From Elusimicrobiota bacterium (GTDB taxonomy: Bacteria; Elusimicrobiota; Elusimicrobia; UBA1565; UBA9628), in assembly GCA_028871595.1 (NCBI GenBank), contig JAGWMT010000084.1:1-11668 (forward strand): DNA of 11,668 nucleotides, in the 5' to 3' direction. Below, piece after piece: positions 1-6,827 of this stretch (the first letter of the stretch is position 1; every line of letters begins with the position of its first letter). The translations under genes were made by a program, and so were the position numbers. The notes under the pieces are model-generated. The model saw nothing but the letters and a program-made list of their open reading frames with translations. It ran no database searches and was not told the origin of the DNA.

Positions 1-1491
1 CGCCAGCGTGGCCCCGATGTACCACAGGCAGGCCGCCATGTAGACGAACCCGCCCACGGACGACTCGATCTGATGGATGTTCTCCACCGTGAAGCGCGGG
101 AACAGCGCCCCGAAGCCGATGCCCATGGCCGTCACCACCAGGGCGGACATCAGGAGCGCGGCCAAGGTGAGCTCCGCCGTGAAACGGTCGGCCCCCAGGA
201 TCCAGTTCGTCATGACGCCGATGACCAGGGCCACGAGCACGGTGGGCACGGCGGAAAAAAAGAATTTTTGGCGCATGATCTGCGACACGGTCAAGGGCGA
301 CGACTTCAAGATCCACCAGGCCCGGCCTTCCAGGCTCACCGACGGGAAGGTGAAGCGCAGACCCAGCGCCGCGATCACGAAGCCGGCGGTCCCCACGTTG
401 AGGAAGGAGATCAGGCTGCGGAGATAGGGGATGTCCAGCGGCATGCTGCGGATGCTGAACAGGTACACGAACACCAGCCCCACGATCAACACGATTTGCG
501 ACCAATGCTTCACGTCCCGGAAGAACGCGACGCGCTCCTTCCAAAGCAGGATCGAGTTGTGGCCCGGCCCCAGCAGGCGCTCCTCGGGCAGGACGCCGAA
601 GGCGTGAGCGCGCCGGCGCATGGCCCCTTCCTGCGCGCCGCTGTAGCCGATGAAATACGTGCGCCCGGCCAGCCACACCAGGCCCGCGTAGACCAGGAAC
701 GCCGCCCCCCACAGACGGAACGCGTCCAGCGCCCAAGCCCCCCAATGGCCCTCCGCCGCGGACTGCAGCCCGCGCGCCATCCACCACGAAGGCAGATAGG
801 GGGCCGTCGGAGCCTGAAGGAAAGCCAGGTACTCGGCCACCACCTTGAGCGTGTCGGGCCGGATCAGCTTCTCGGGCTGGGCGAAGCGGATCAGGCCGTA
901 GACGACGGTCATCGAGAGGCTGGACAGGACCCAGACCACGTCGCGCGTCCGGGACGACGGGAACAGGTACATCAGGATCAACGTGAAGCCGATGCCGAAC
1001 GAGGCCGCGAACAGCAGGAACGGGGGCAGGGCCGCGGCGAACGCCAGGAAAACCGGCAACCCCAGATGGGCCGCGCGCATCACCGCCAGCACGTACGGCA
1101 CCAGCACCAAGCCGATCATCCAGGACGCGAAGAACGCGCTCTCCAAGGACTTGTCCAGGAACACGACGCGCTGACTCACCGGGGCCTTCATCAGGAACTT
1201 CAGATCGAAGGAGTAGAACAAGGTGGTCAAGGAGGTCAACAGTCCGGAGACGCCGACCATGGACAAGGTCATCAGGAACATCATCGCCGTGAGCTTCCAG
1301 AGAAGCAGGGGGCCGATCAGCTCGATGGCGTAGAGATACTTCAGCAGGCGGTAGAAGCCGTCGTGGAGTCCGAACAGCAGGCCGAAGCCGGCCGCGGCGA
1401 AGGCCAGGTTCCGGGCCCACTCGTAGGCCGTGTAGGCTCCCAAGGTGTTGACCACGGACCGCCCGCGGCGGCGCAGGAGAAGGGCCAGCAT
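1..1491 (-). CDS. ABC-2-like exporter permease (C-terminus beyond window)
   Basis: This is the membrane subunit of an ABC exporter, paired with the ATPase just upstream. I translated the minus strand from the ATG at 1491; the frame stays open for 497 codons to the window edge, so the gene is incomplete. A short basic N-terminus is followed by many hydrophobic segments (for example around residues 62-92, 120-137, 145-178, 186-202, 258-276, 333-347, 362-380, 412-432 and 440-463), with a cytoplasmic stretch near 280-330. The motif FPSVSLEGRAWWILKSSP (residues 382-399) and the later FPRFTVEN (464-471) fit, as I recall them, the 'putative ABC-2 permease' family (PF16949) rather than classic ABC2_membrane; those usually exceed 500 residues, so only a short tail is missing. 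It starts 2 bases after the ATPase stop, so the two are translationally coupled. The substrate is unknown. The long open frame on the opposite strand is a shadow. Confidence 0.88.
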   Translation of the reverse strand, partial: MLALLLRRRGRSVVNTLGAYTAYEWARNLAFAAAGFGLLFGLHDGFYRLLKYLYAIELIGPLLLWKLTAMMFLMTLSMVGVSGLLTSLTTLFYSFDLKFLMKAPVSQRVVFLDKSLESAFFASWMIGLVLVPYVLAVMRAAHLGLPVFLAFAAALPPFLLFAASFGIGFTLILMYLFPSSRTRDVVWVLSSLSMTVVYGLIRFAQPEKLIRPDTLKVVAEYLAFLQAPTAPYLPSWWMARGLQSAAEGHWGAWALDAFRLWGAAFLVYAGLVWLAGRTYFIGYSGAQEGAMRRRAHAFGVLPEERLLGPGHNSILLWKERVAFFRDVKHWSQIVLIVGLVFVYLFSIRSMPLDIPYLRSLISFLNVGTAGFVIAALGLRFTFPSVSLEGRAWWILKSSPLTVSQIMRQKFFFSAVPTVLVALVIGVMTNWILGADRFTAELTLAALLMSALVVTAMGIGFGALFPRFTVENIHQIESSVGGFVYMAACLWYIGATLA

Positions 1492-1493
1492 TC

Positions 1494-2243
1494 CTAGAGG
1501 TAACGGAGCAACGTCGAGTACTCGGCCCCGCCGGTCAGGCTCAGGAAGATGCCTTCCAGGTCGCCTTGCTTCTGAGAGGACGCCCGCAGCTCCCCGAGCG
1601 TCCCGCAGGCGATCATCTTCCCGCCGATCATGATGCCGATCCGGTCGCACAGCTTCTCGGCGATCTCCAGCACGTGGGTGCACATGAAGATGGTGGTGCC
1701 GCGCTCGGCCAATCTCAGGAAGATGTCCTTGACCAGCCGCCCGCTCTTCGGGTCCAGGCCCACCATGGGCTCGTCCAGGACCAGGACCTTGGGATCGTGC
1801 AGGAGGATTCCGGCCAGGACCAGCTTCTGGCGCATGCCGTGGGAGTAGCTTTCCACCAGCTCCCCGCCCCAGGGGGCCAGCTCGAACATCTCCAGCAGCT
1901 CCGGAACGCGGGTCTTCATCGCGGCCAGGGGCGCGCCGTACAGCTCGCCGACGAAGCGCAGGTATTCCACGCCGGTCAGCTTCGGGTAGACGAACGGCTC
2001 GTCGGGGACGAGGCCCATCGCGCGCTTGGCTTCCAAAGTCCGCGTCGCCGTGTCGAAGCCCGCGACGCGCACGCGGCCGGCGGTGGGCTTGAGCAGGCCG
2101 GTGATGCACTTGACCGTCGTGGTCTTCCCCGCCCCGTTGGGGCCCAGGAAGCCGAAGATCTCGCCCTTGGCGACCGTGAGGTCCAGGCCGGCCACGGCCG
2201 CGTGCGAGCCGAAGCGCTTGACCAGCCCCTCGATCTCGATCAC
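1494..2243 (-). CDS. ABC transporter ATP-binding protein
   Basis: This is the 249-residue nucleotide-binding subunit powering the adjacent permease, probably acting as a dimer on the cytoplasmic face. Visible motifs are Walker A GPNGAGKTT (34-42), a signature-like SYSHGMRQK (132-140) in place of LSGGQ, Walker B KVLVLDEP (152-159), D-loop GLD (162-164) and the H-loop histidine at 190. The Q-loop region reads GLVPDEPFVYPKLTG, with Asp where many ABC proteins have Gln. The pattern resembles exporter ATPases of the CcmA/DrrA class. The start is GTG at 2243, 4 bases after the kinase stop; no convincing Shine-Dalgarno precedes it, so coupling to the upstream gene is likely. The domain is complete with a short C-terminal extension. 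Substrate and direction cannot be read from the sequence, although this architecture normally exports. Confidence 0.95.
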   Translation of the reverse strand: MIEIEGLVKRFGSHAAVAGLDLTVAKGEIFGFLGPNGAGKTTTVKCITGLLKPTAGRVRVAGFDTATRTLEAKRAMGLVPDEPFVYPKLTGVEYLRFVGELYGAPLAAMKTRVPELLEMFELAPWGGELVESYSHGMRQKLVLAGILLHDPKVLVLDEPMVGLDPKSGRLVKDIFLRLAERGTTIFMCTHVLEIAEKLCDRIGIMIGGKMIACGTLGELRASSQKQGDLEGIFLSLTGGAEYSTLLRYL

Positions 2244-2247
2244 GGCC

Positions 2248-3198
2248 TTAGGCCGGGACGGCGCGCCGCGACTTGAGCAGCTCCTCGGCGCGGGGCACGC
2301 TCATGCGGTCCAGCAGGTCGTGGAAGCGCTCGTCGATGCCGTCGCGGTCCAGGTCCTCGATGTTCTTCGTCGAGAAATCCTCGACGTTGAACGAGGCCAT
2401 GACCGTGCCGTACGCCATCGCGCGCTTCAGGTGGCCCACGTCGTCGTAGACGCCGCAGCTGGCCAGGTAGCCCAGGAAGCCGCCGGCGAAGGTGTCGCCC
2501 GCGCCCGTCGGGTCCTTGATCTCGGGAAGAGGGAAGCAGGGGAACATGTAGAAGCGCGGACCGATCTTCATCAGCGCGCCGTGCTCGCCCTTCTTGATGA
2601 CCACCACCCTCGGCCCCCAAGACGCGATCACCTCAGCGGCCTGCAGGGGGTTCGGACGCTTGGCCAGCTTCTCGGCTTCCTCCTCGTTGCAGAAGAAGAT
2701 GTCGACCTTCGACAGGATCTCCTTCAACGCCTCGGGCTTCGAATCGATCCAGAAATTCATGGTGTCGCAGGCCACCAAGGCGGGCGCCTTCATCTGCGCC
2801 AGGACCTCGGACTGAAGCTCGGGGTCGATATTCGCCAGGAAGACGACCGGGGCCTTGCGCTGGGCCTCGTCCAGCTTCGGGCGGAAGTCCTTGAACACGT
2901 TGAGGTGCGTGGCCAAGGTCTTGGCCGCGCCGGCGTCCTTGCCGTATTTGCCGGACCAGCGGAAGGTCTTGCCCTTGGCGGTCTTCAGGCCCGAGCAGTC
3001 GATGCCGCGCTGGCTCAGCAAGGTCCGGTGCTGGCGCGGGAAGTCCTCGCCGACCACCCCGACCAGCTGCACCGGCGCGAAATAGCGCGCGGACAGCGAA
3101 AAATAGGTGGCCGAGCCGCCCAGGCCGTCGCTGATCGAGCCGGCGGAGGTTTTGACGGTGTCGAGCGCGACGGAACCGACGACGAGGATGGGATTCAA
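2248..3198 (-). CDS. PfkB-family (ribokinase-like) sugar or nucleoside kinase
   Basis: This 316-residue cytoplasmic kinase would transfer the ATP gamma-phosphate to a sugar, nucleoside or related alcohol. The PfkB fold is clear. The N-terminus is MNPILVVGSVALD, the substrate-side double glycine is at 27-28 (GLGGSATYF), NEEE at 171-174 matches the NxxE magnesium motif, and DPTGAGDTFAGGF (229-241) is the anion hole with catalytic base D235. Length is normal for the family. The substrate cannot be assigned from motifs; the GSVALDT..GGSATYFSL start belongs to a generic 'sugar kinase' group. I chose the TTG at 3198 because AGGAG sits 7 bases upstream and the family N-terminus begins there. It lies in the minus-strand operon, 25 bases after the SurA-type gene and 4 bases before the ABC ATPase; why a kinase sits in an envelope operon is unclear. 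Confidence 0.93.
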   Translation of the reverse strand: MNPILVVGSVALDTVKTSAGSISDGLGGSATYFSLSARYFAPVQLVGVVGEDFPRQHRTLLSQRGIDCSGLKTAKGKTFRWSGKYGKDAGAAKTLATHLNVFKDFRPKLDEAQRKAPVVFLANIDPELQSEVLAQMKAPALVACDTMNFWIDSKPEALKEILSKVDIFFCNEEEAEKLAKRPNPLQAAEVIASWGPRVVVIKKGEHGALMKIGPRFYMFPCFPLPEIKDPTGAGDTFAGGFLGYLASCGVYDDVGHLKRAMAYGTVMASFNVEDFSTKNIEDLDRDGIDERFHDLLDRMSVPRAEELLKSRRAVPA

Positions 3199-3205
3199 GC
3201 GGGAT

Positions 3206-3210
3206 CTCCT
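3206..3210 (-). promoter_or_regulatory. Shine-Dalgarno AGGAG for the kinase gene
   Basis: Read on the minus strand, AGGAG ends 7 bases before the TTG at 3198. Its quality and spacing settle the non-ATG start of the PfkB kinase and show that SD-led initiation is used inside this operon. Confidence 0.75.
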
Positions 3211-3223
3211 GAGGGGCGGCGGA

Positions 3224-3928
3224 TCAGGCGCCGGATTCGACGCGGTCGAGAAGATTCTGGATCTCGACCTGGGTCTGCATCTGGCGCAGGCAGTGGTTGA
3301 CCAGCTCCAGCGCGCGCTGCTGCTGAAGGCGCTGGGCGAAGGCGTCCTTCTCCTTCTCGTAATTCTTGAAGGAGCCTTTGTTCATCGCGCCGTAGGTCTC
3401 GCGGATCTCGGCGGGAGTGAGCTTCACCATGCGGTAAAACAGGCTTTTCAGCCGCGCCGTCTTGATGCTCTTGCGGCGCTCGTGCTCGTACTCCTGGGGG
3501 CTCTCATGGAACGTGGCCCGGACGGCCTGGAAATAGGCGTCCTGGTCGAACTGGCCGGCGCGCACGAACGCCGGCGTCGCGCGGATATCCCGCGCCAGCT
3601 CCTCGTCGGTGACCACCAGACCCAGCTCGTCGGCCTTCATCGCCAGAAGCTCGTCGACCATCATGTTGTTGAGCATCTCGCGCTTGAGCTGGGCCAGCTT
3701 CGCGTCGTCCAGCTCGGTCCCCTGCTCGCGCAGGCGATCCACGTAGAGATCCACGCGCGTCGCCAAGGTCTGCTGCGTGATCTTGACCTTGCCCACCCGC
3801 GCGACGACGCCCTGCATGTCGCGGTTCGTGAACCAGTAGCCCCCGAAGCCGACGAACATGCCTCCGAAGAAGACGGAGAGCGTCGCGGCGAAGATGCTTT
3901 TCTGATGGCGGCGCAGGAAGGAGATCAT
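3224..3928 (-). CDS. Membrane-anchored SurA/PpiD N-terminal-domain protein lacking PPIase
   Basis: This 234-residue protein is probably an inner-membrane-anchored periplasmic chaperone. A short basic N-terminus (ISFLRRHQK) precedes one membrane helix (about residues 12-33). The soluble part has the PpiD/SurA N-terminal pattern: RVGKVKITQQTLATRVD (44-60), a helical stretch with LKREMLNNMMVDELL (81-95), then TDEELARDIRATPAF and GQFDQDAYFQAVR (107-137). Such domains hold unfolded envelope proteins. In PpiD (about 620 residues) and SurA one or two parvulin domains follow; here there is none, only a charged helical tail with many Gln and Glu. The ATG at 3928 lies 16 bases after the bactofilin stop, with GAGGAA 12 bases upstream overlapping that stop. 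Its place behind a bactofilin and a peptidase suggests a role in folding or positioning envelope proteins, which is inference. Confidence 0.85.
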   Translation of the reverse strand: MISFLRRHQKSIFAATLSVFFGGMFVGFGGYWFTNRDMQGVVARVGKVKITQQTLATRVDLYVDRLREQGTELDDAKLAQLKREMLNNMMVDELLAMKADELGLVVTDEELARDIRATPAFVRAGQFDQDAYFQAVRATFHESPQEYEHERRKSIKTARLKSLFYRMVKLTPAEIRETYGAMNKGSFKNYEKEKDAFAQRLQQQRALELVNHCLRQMQTQVEIQNLLDRVESGA

Positions 3929-3940
3929 GGGCGGGGTTGG

Positions 3941-3946
3941 TTCCTC
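3941..3946 (-). promoter_or_regulatory. Possible Shine-Dalgarno GAGGAA overlapping the bactofilin stop
   Basis: On the minus strand the bactofilin TGA runs into GAGGAA, 12 bases before the ATG at 3928. The spacing is longer than ideal. A ribosome ending bactofilin would stop on this site, which favours translational coupling. Confidence 0.45.
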
Positions 3947-4370
3947 AGGAAACGGGATCGGCCGGCTGTTCGGCCTCGGATTCGGCTTTGCCGCGGCGGC
4001 GGCGGGGCTTCTCGGAGCCTTCGCTCATCGCGCAGGCGCCGTCGAACACCGCGCCTTCGTCGATGCGGAGCTTCTGGGTGCGGATGTCGCCGGACATGCG
4101 CGCGCTGGAGAAGAGCTCCACGGACCGCGCCGCCACGACGTTGCCGACGACTTCGCCGGCGACGACCAAGGTCTCCGCGGCGACGTTGCCCAGGATCCGT
4201 CCGTGCGCGCCCACTTCGACGTCCACGGCGTCGGAGATGTCGCCCTCGAAGACGCCCTCGACCCGCAGGGAGCCTTTCACCGCCAGGGCGCCGTGGAAGA
4301 AGGCTTCCTCTCCGATCAAGGTCATGCCCTCGCGCGCGTCGCCGCGGGGCTTGGAACCGAAGAGGCTCAA
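3945..4370 (-). CDS. Bactofilin-type cytoskeletal protein
   Basis: Bactofilins polymerise into nucleotide-free filaments through a right-handed beta-helix and place cell-wall enzymes, often at curved membrane. This protein has 141 residues from the TTG at 4370. After a short N-terminus (SLFGSKPRGDAREG) the core begins TLIGEEAFFHGALAVKGSLR and continues with repeated short beta units (VEGVFEGDI, VDVEVGAHGRILGNV, ETLVVAGEVVGNV, SVELFSSARMSGDI, KLRIDEGAVFDG). The tail is basic then acidic (KPRRRRGKAESEAEQ). The TTG overlaps the TGA of the M23 gene as TTGA, so translation is coupled. An internal ATG at 4325 (126 residues) is the alternative, but the TTG gives the usual short linker before the core. 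The frame stays open far upstream to 5396; that stretch is the antisense-like shadow of the peptidase gene and not part of this protein. Bactofilin next to an M23 peptidase is a known arrangement, as with CcmA and Csd1 in Helicobacter. Confidence 0.92.
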   Translation of the reverse strand: MSLFGSKPRGDAREGMTLIGEEAFFHGALAVKGSLRVEGVFEGDISDAVDVEVGAHGRILGNVAAETLVVAGEVVGNVVAARSVELFSSARMSGDIRTQKLRIDEGAVFDGACAMSEGSEKPRRRRGKAESEAEQPADPVS

Positions 4371-5359
4371 CTGCGTGCCCGTCCCGCGCGGCTCGCGAAG
4401 CCGAGCATCTCGCCCGCGCCGCGGACCTTCAGGAAGGCCATCGGGTTGACCGCCTTGCCCTGGCGTCGGACCTCGTAGTGCAGGTGCGCGCCGGTGGAGC
4501 GGCCCGTCGTGCCCATGTAGGCGATGACCTGGCCCTTCGTGACCCGGTCGCCGACCTTGACCAGGGCCTTCGAGGTGTGGCCGTAAATGGTCTGGATGCC
4601 GTAGCCGTGGTCGATGACCACCAGGTTGCCGTATCCGTGGGACCAGCCGGAGTAAAGCACGGTCCCGTCCGCCGTCGCGTAAATCAAGGTGTCCGGGCTG
4701 TTGGCGATGTCGATTCCGGGATGGAATTCGCCGCTCTCGCCGTCGTCGCGGCGCATCGGGGAGAAGCGGTACCCGTACAGCGAGGTGATCGTCCCTTCGG
4801 TGGGCCAGACGCTCGGCGTGGCATTGCGCAGGCTCTTCTGGTTTCCCACGTACCAGGCGATCTCCTGGAAGCTCGCCAGCCGCTTCTCCGCGTCGGCGCG
4901 GATACGGGCGATCTCCCGGTGCCAGTCGGGCTGGCGCAGGGCGTCCGAGCGTCCGACGGACAGCAGTCGGTCCAACGACAGGCGGTCGGACAACGTCGGG
5001 CCGCCCACGCCGGTGGCGGCCGAGATCGGGTCGCGGTCGCGGGCCATGGTTAAAAGGCCGCGCAGTTGCCGGTCGGTGGCGCTGGCCTGGTCCAGCACGG
5101 CGCGCGCCCGGTCCATTTCCTGCGCCAACCGGGTCATTTTCGCCAGCATGACCTGGTTGTCCGCCTTCGTGATCCAGTAATCCACGTGCCGGCCCGCGAT
5201 GAAGCCCGCCCAGACGGTCATGCCGGACCACGTTGCCAGCATAAAAAGGAAGAAGCCCGTGCTGACCTGCCAACGCCACGGTTTGAGCCGGGTTTGGGGG
5301 ATGACCAGCACCGTCAGGCGGCGAGAGAGAGCGTCGGCGAGCCGTTCGTGAATGTCCAC
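4367..5359 (-). CDS. Membrane-anchored M23 (LytM) peptidoglycan endopeptidase
   Basis: This 330-residue zinc metallopeptidase would cut peptide cross-links in peptidoglycan. A cytoplasmic N-terminus (about 30 residues) is followed by a membrane helix (about 33-55) and a periplasmic helical region (about 65-170, probably coiled coil). The M23 domain runs from about 185 to 312. Zinc and catalytic residues are intact: HPGID gives H213 and D217, YGH gives H261, and GAHLHYEV gives H292 and H294. The enzyme therefore looks active, unlike degenerate EnvC/NlpD-type activators. The start is GTG at 5359. An in-frame TAA lies at 5369-5371 within the promoter -10 box, so GTG is the first usable start, and it falls where transcription should begin. 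The gene leads a six-gene operon and overlaps the bactofilin by 4 bases, the classic scaffold-plus-hydrolase pairing for cell shape. A later GTG at codon 17 is possible but has no Shine-Dalgarno. Confidence 0.94.
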   Translation of the reverse strand: MDIHERLADALSRRLTVLVIPQTRLKPWRWQVSTGFFLFMLATWSGMTVWAGFIAGRHVDYWITKADNQVMLAKMTRLAQEMDRARAVLDQASATDRQLRGLLTMARDRDPISAATGVGGPTLSDRLSLDRLLSVGRSDALRQPDWHREIARIRADAEKRLASFQEIAWYVGNQKSLRNATPSVWPTEGTITSLYGYRFSPMRRDDGESGEFHPGIDIANSPDTLIYATADGTVLYSGWSHGYGNLVVIDHGYGIQTIYGHTSKALVKVGDRVTKGQVIAYMGTTGRSTGAHLHYEVRRQGKAVNPMAFLKVRGAGEMLGFASRAGRARS

Positions 5360-5367
5360 GTCGCGAT

Positions 5368-5396
5368 GTTATAACAGACTCACGCGGCTCTGTCAA
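5368..5396 (-). promoter_or_regulatory. Sigma70-type promoter of the M23-bactofilin operon
   Basis: On the minus strand TTGACA (5396-5391), a 17-base spacer and TATAAC (5373-5368) form a near-consensus promoter. A T-rich stretch just upstream (about 5399-5413) could be an UP element. Only 8 bases separate the -10 from the GTG at 5359, so the transcript is predicted to be leaderless or nearly so. Confidence 0.82.
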
Positions 5397-5435
5397 CGAA
5401 AGAAAAACCCAATTCTGAGTCGGCGGCGCCCCCCC

Positions 5436-5464
5436 TTGACACCCCCCGCGGACCGACCTACACT
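5436..5464 (+). promoter_or_regulatory. Sigma70-type promoter of the exported-protein gene
   Basis: TTGACA (5436-5441), a 17-base spacer and TACACT (5459-5464) lie divergent to the M23 operon promoter. The ATG at 5471 follows the -10 by 6 bases with no ribosome site between, predicting a leaderless mRNA. The two -35 boxes are 39 bases apart. Confidence 0.8.
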
Positions 5465-5470
5465 CGTGAC

Positions 5471-6820
5471 ATGCGGCCCCCCCGCCTCCCCGCCGCCCTG
5501 CTGCTCTTGTGGACGGCGGCCTGCGTCCCGGCCTGGGCCCAGGTCAAGGCCGACCTCGGCGCGGCGGCCGTCCCGGGGGCGCCCGCCGGCGCCGCGGGTT
5601 CGGCGACCTCCGGCGCCGCCTCGGTCGCCCCCCCGAGCCTCGCGCCCGCCGCCCTGCCGTCCGCGCTGTCCCTGCCGGCCTCCGCTCTCGCGCCGTCTCC
5701 ATCCGCCGCCGCCCTCCCCGCCCCTCCGGCCGCCGCCGACGGTCTGGCCGGTTCACTGGGACGCCTGGGGGTTCCGGCAGACCTGACGTCGCGCTTGATC
5801 GGATATCTGGACGCCGGCAAACCGGAGGCGTCGCCGTCCCACCTGGCCGCCGGCCGCGCCGCCGGCTCGTTGGAGGCGTTCCCGCTTCCCGCGTCCCGCA
5901 AAATGGTGGTGATCCTCGCCGCCGCCCTGCACGACGTCGACGCGCGGAAGGATCCGGCGGCCGGCGCCCTCGTCGCCGATTTCGCCGCGCGCTTCGGGTT
6001 CGCCCCGGAACAAGTCGACGCCCTGGCCGCTTCCGGCGCCGCGACCCGTTACGCGGCGGCGCTCACGGGCGACCCGGCTCCGGCCCGCGCTCCGCCCGAC
6101 GTCGCCAAGGCCAAGCGCTACATCGCCTCCATCGCCTCCGGGATCAAGCTCACCGAACGCCAAACCGACGGACTTCTCAATCAATATTTCGAGGAAGAGG
6201 GCATCCCGCCCGGTTCCACCCGCGCCGACATCGTCCGCCGCGAACTCCTCCCGTCCAAAGTCGCGGCCGAGGACCGGGCGGCCGCCGCCCTGTCTCCCGC
6301 GCTGCGGAGCCATCGCGCGGCGCTGCTGACGCTCGCCGCCGAGAGGGGCACCACCCCGGCCCGGATCGAGGAGGCGCTGACCCGCCGCGGCGTGGTGAAG
6401 ACCTTGGCCGCGCTCAGCGACGAGAATTTTTTGACCCAGACCGAGCGCGCCCTGGTCCGGGACGAACTGGAGACCGCCGTGGCGGGCTATCCCGACACGC
6501 CCCAGGGCGACTTCATGCGCCATCTGGCCGGGAACATGGCCACCCCCTCCGGGAAATCCATCGAGGAGACCACCCGCTCGGGCGCGTTCGCGTACGTGGA
6601 TTTCAACGGCGCCTCCGTGTCGCGCGCCACCACCGGGAGAGACCCGGACGTGAGGTCGGCGCAGGCCGTCTTCTACGTCGTGCGCGTCGACGGACGCTGG
6701 AAGATCGGAGGCTACCGCCAGAATCGCCGCACCGGGCGCTCGGACGACGAATTGGCCGGAGTCCTGCGCCGCTGGCTGATCTCCGGCGGAGTGCCCGCGC
6801 GGGATCTCGCCGAGGACTGA
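5471..6820 (+). CDS. Exported Ala/Pro-rich protein of unknown function
   Basis: I do not recognise this 449-residue protein. It has a signal peptide (RPPR, hydrophobic LPAALLLLWTAACV, likely cleavage AWA|Q at residues 23/24) with no lipobox, so it should be released in the periplasm or exported. Residues 28-90 are an Ala/Pro/Ser-rich low-complexity segment, probably disordered. From about 95 to 345 it is mostly helical and charged, with some local patterns (KRYIASIASGIKLTERQTDG, then an RREL..K and ALTRRGVVKTL region). The last 80 residues look like a mixed alpha-beta domain: FAYVDFNGASVSRA, then AVFYVVRVDGRWKIGGYRQN (399-418), whose hydrophobic 'VDGRWKI' strand recalls NTF2/SnoaL-like folds, a weak analogy only. 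The ATG is fixed by the signal peptide and the promoter spacing. The gene stands alone, ending 7 bases from the convergent barrel gene. Confidence 0.85.
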   Translation: MRPPRLPAALLLLWTAACVPAWAQVKADLGAAAVPGAPAGAAGSATSGAASVAPPSLAPAALPSALSLPASALAPSPSAAALPAPPAAADGLAGSLGRLGVPADLTSRLIGYLDAGKPEASPSHLAAGRAAGSLEAFPLPASRKMVVILAAALHDVDARKDPAAGALVADFAARFGFAPEQVDALAASGAATRYAAALTGDPAPARAPPDVAKAKRYIASIASGIKLTERQTDGLLNQYFEEEGIPPGSTRADIVRRELLPSKVAAEDRAAAALSPALRSHRAALLTLAAERGTTPARIEEALTRRGVVKTLAALSDENFLTQTERALVRDELETAVAGYPDTPQGDFMRHLAGNMATPSGKSIEETTRSGAFAYVDFNGASVSRATTGRDPDVRSAQAVFYVVRVDGRWKIGGYRQNRRTGRSDDELAGVLRRWLISGGVPARDLAED

Positions 6821-6827
6821 CGACTCC

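Noticed and set aside
255..269. A7 and T5 runs in the permease gene as a possible phase-variation tract
   Set aside because: The runs are short, the frame is intact across them (Gln-Lys-Phe-Phe-Phe-Ser), and no second frame or repeat variation supports slippage.
73..1497. 474-codon plus-strand open frame rich in His, Gln, Arg and Glu
   Set aside because: Composition is typical of an antisense shadow in GC-rich DNA; the minus strand here carries a continuous membrane permease with family motifs.
2026..5053. Long plus-strand open frames (2026-3300 and 3107-5053) opposite the kinase, SurA-type, bactofilin and peptidase genes
   Set aside because: They show no domain patterns and have Arg/Ala/Leu/Gly-heavy or Arg-Pro low-complexity translations; the opposite strand has five clear protein families.
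4371..5396. N-terminal extension of the bactofilin frame giving a 483-residue fusion
   Set aside because: The extension is Arg/Pro/Gly-rich with no fold and lies across the M23 peptidase gene; only the part from the TTG at 4370 resembles bactofilin.
6821..6827. Possible terminator between the convergent exported-protein and barrel genes
   Set aside because: Only 7 bases lie between the stops, and no hairpin with a T-tract is visible.
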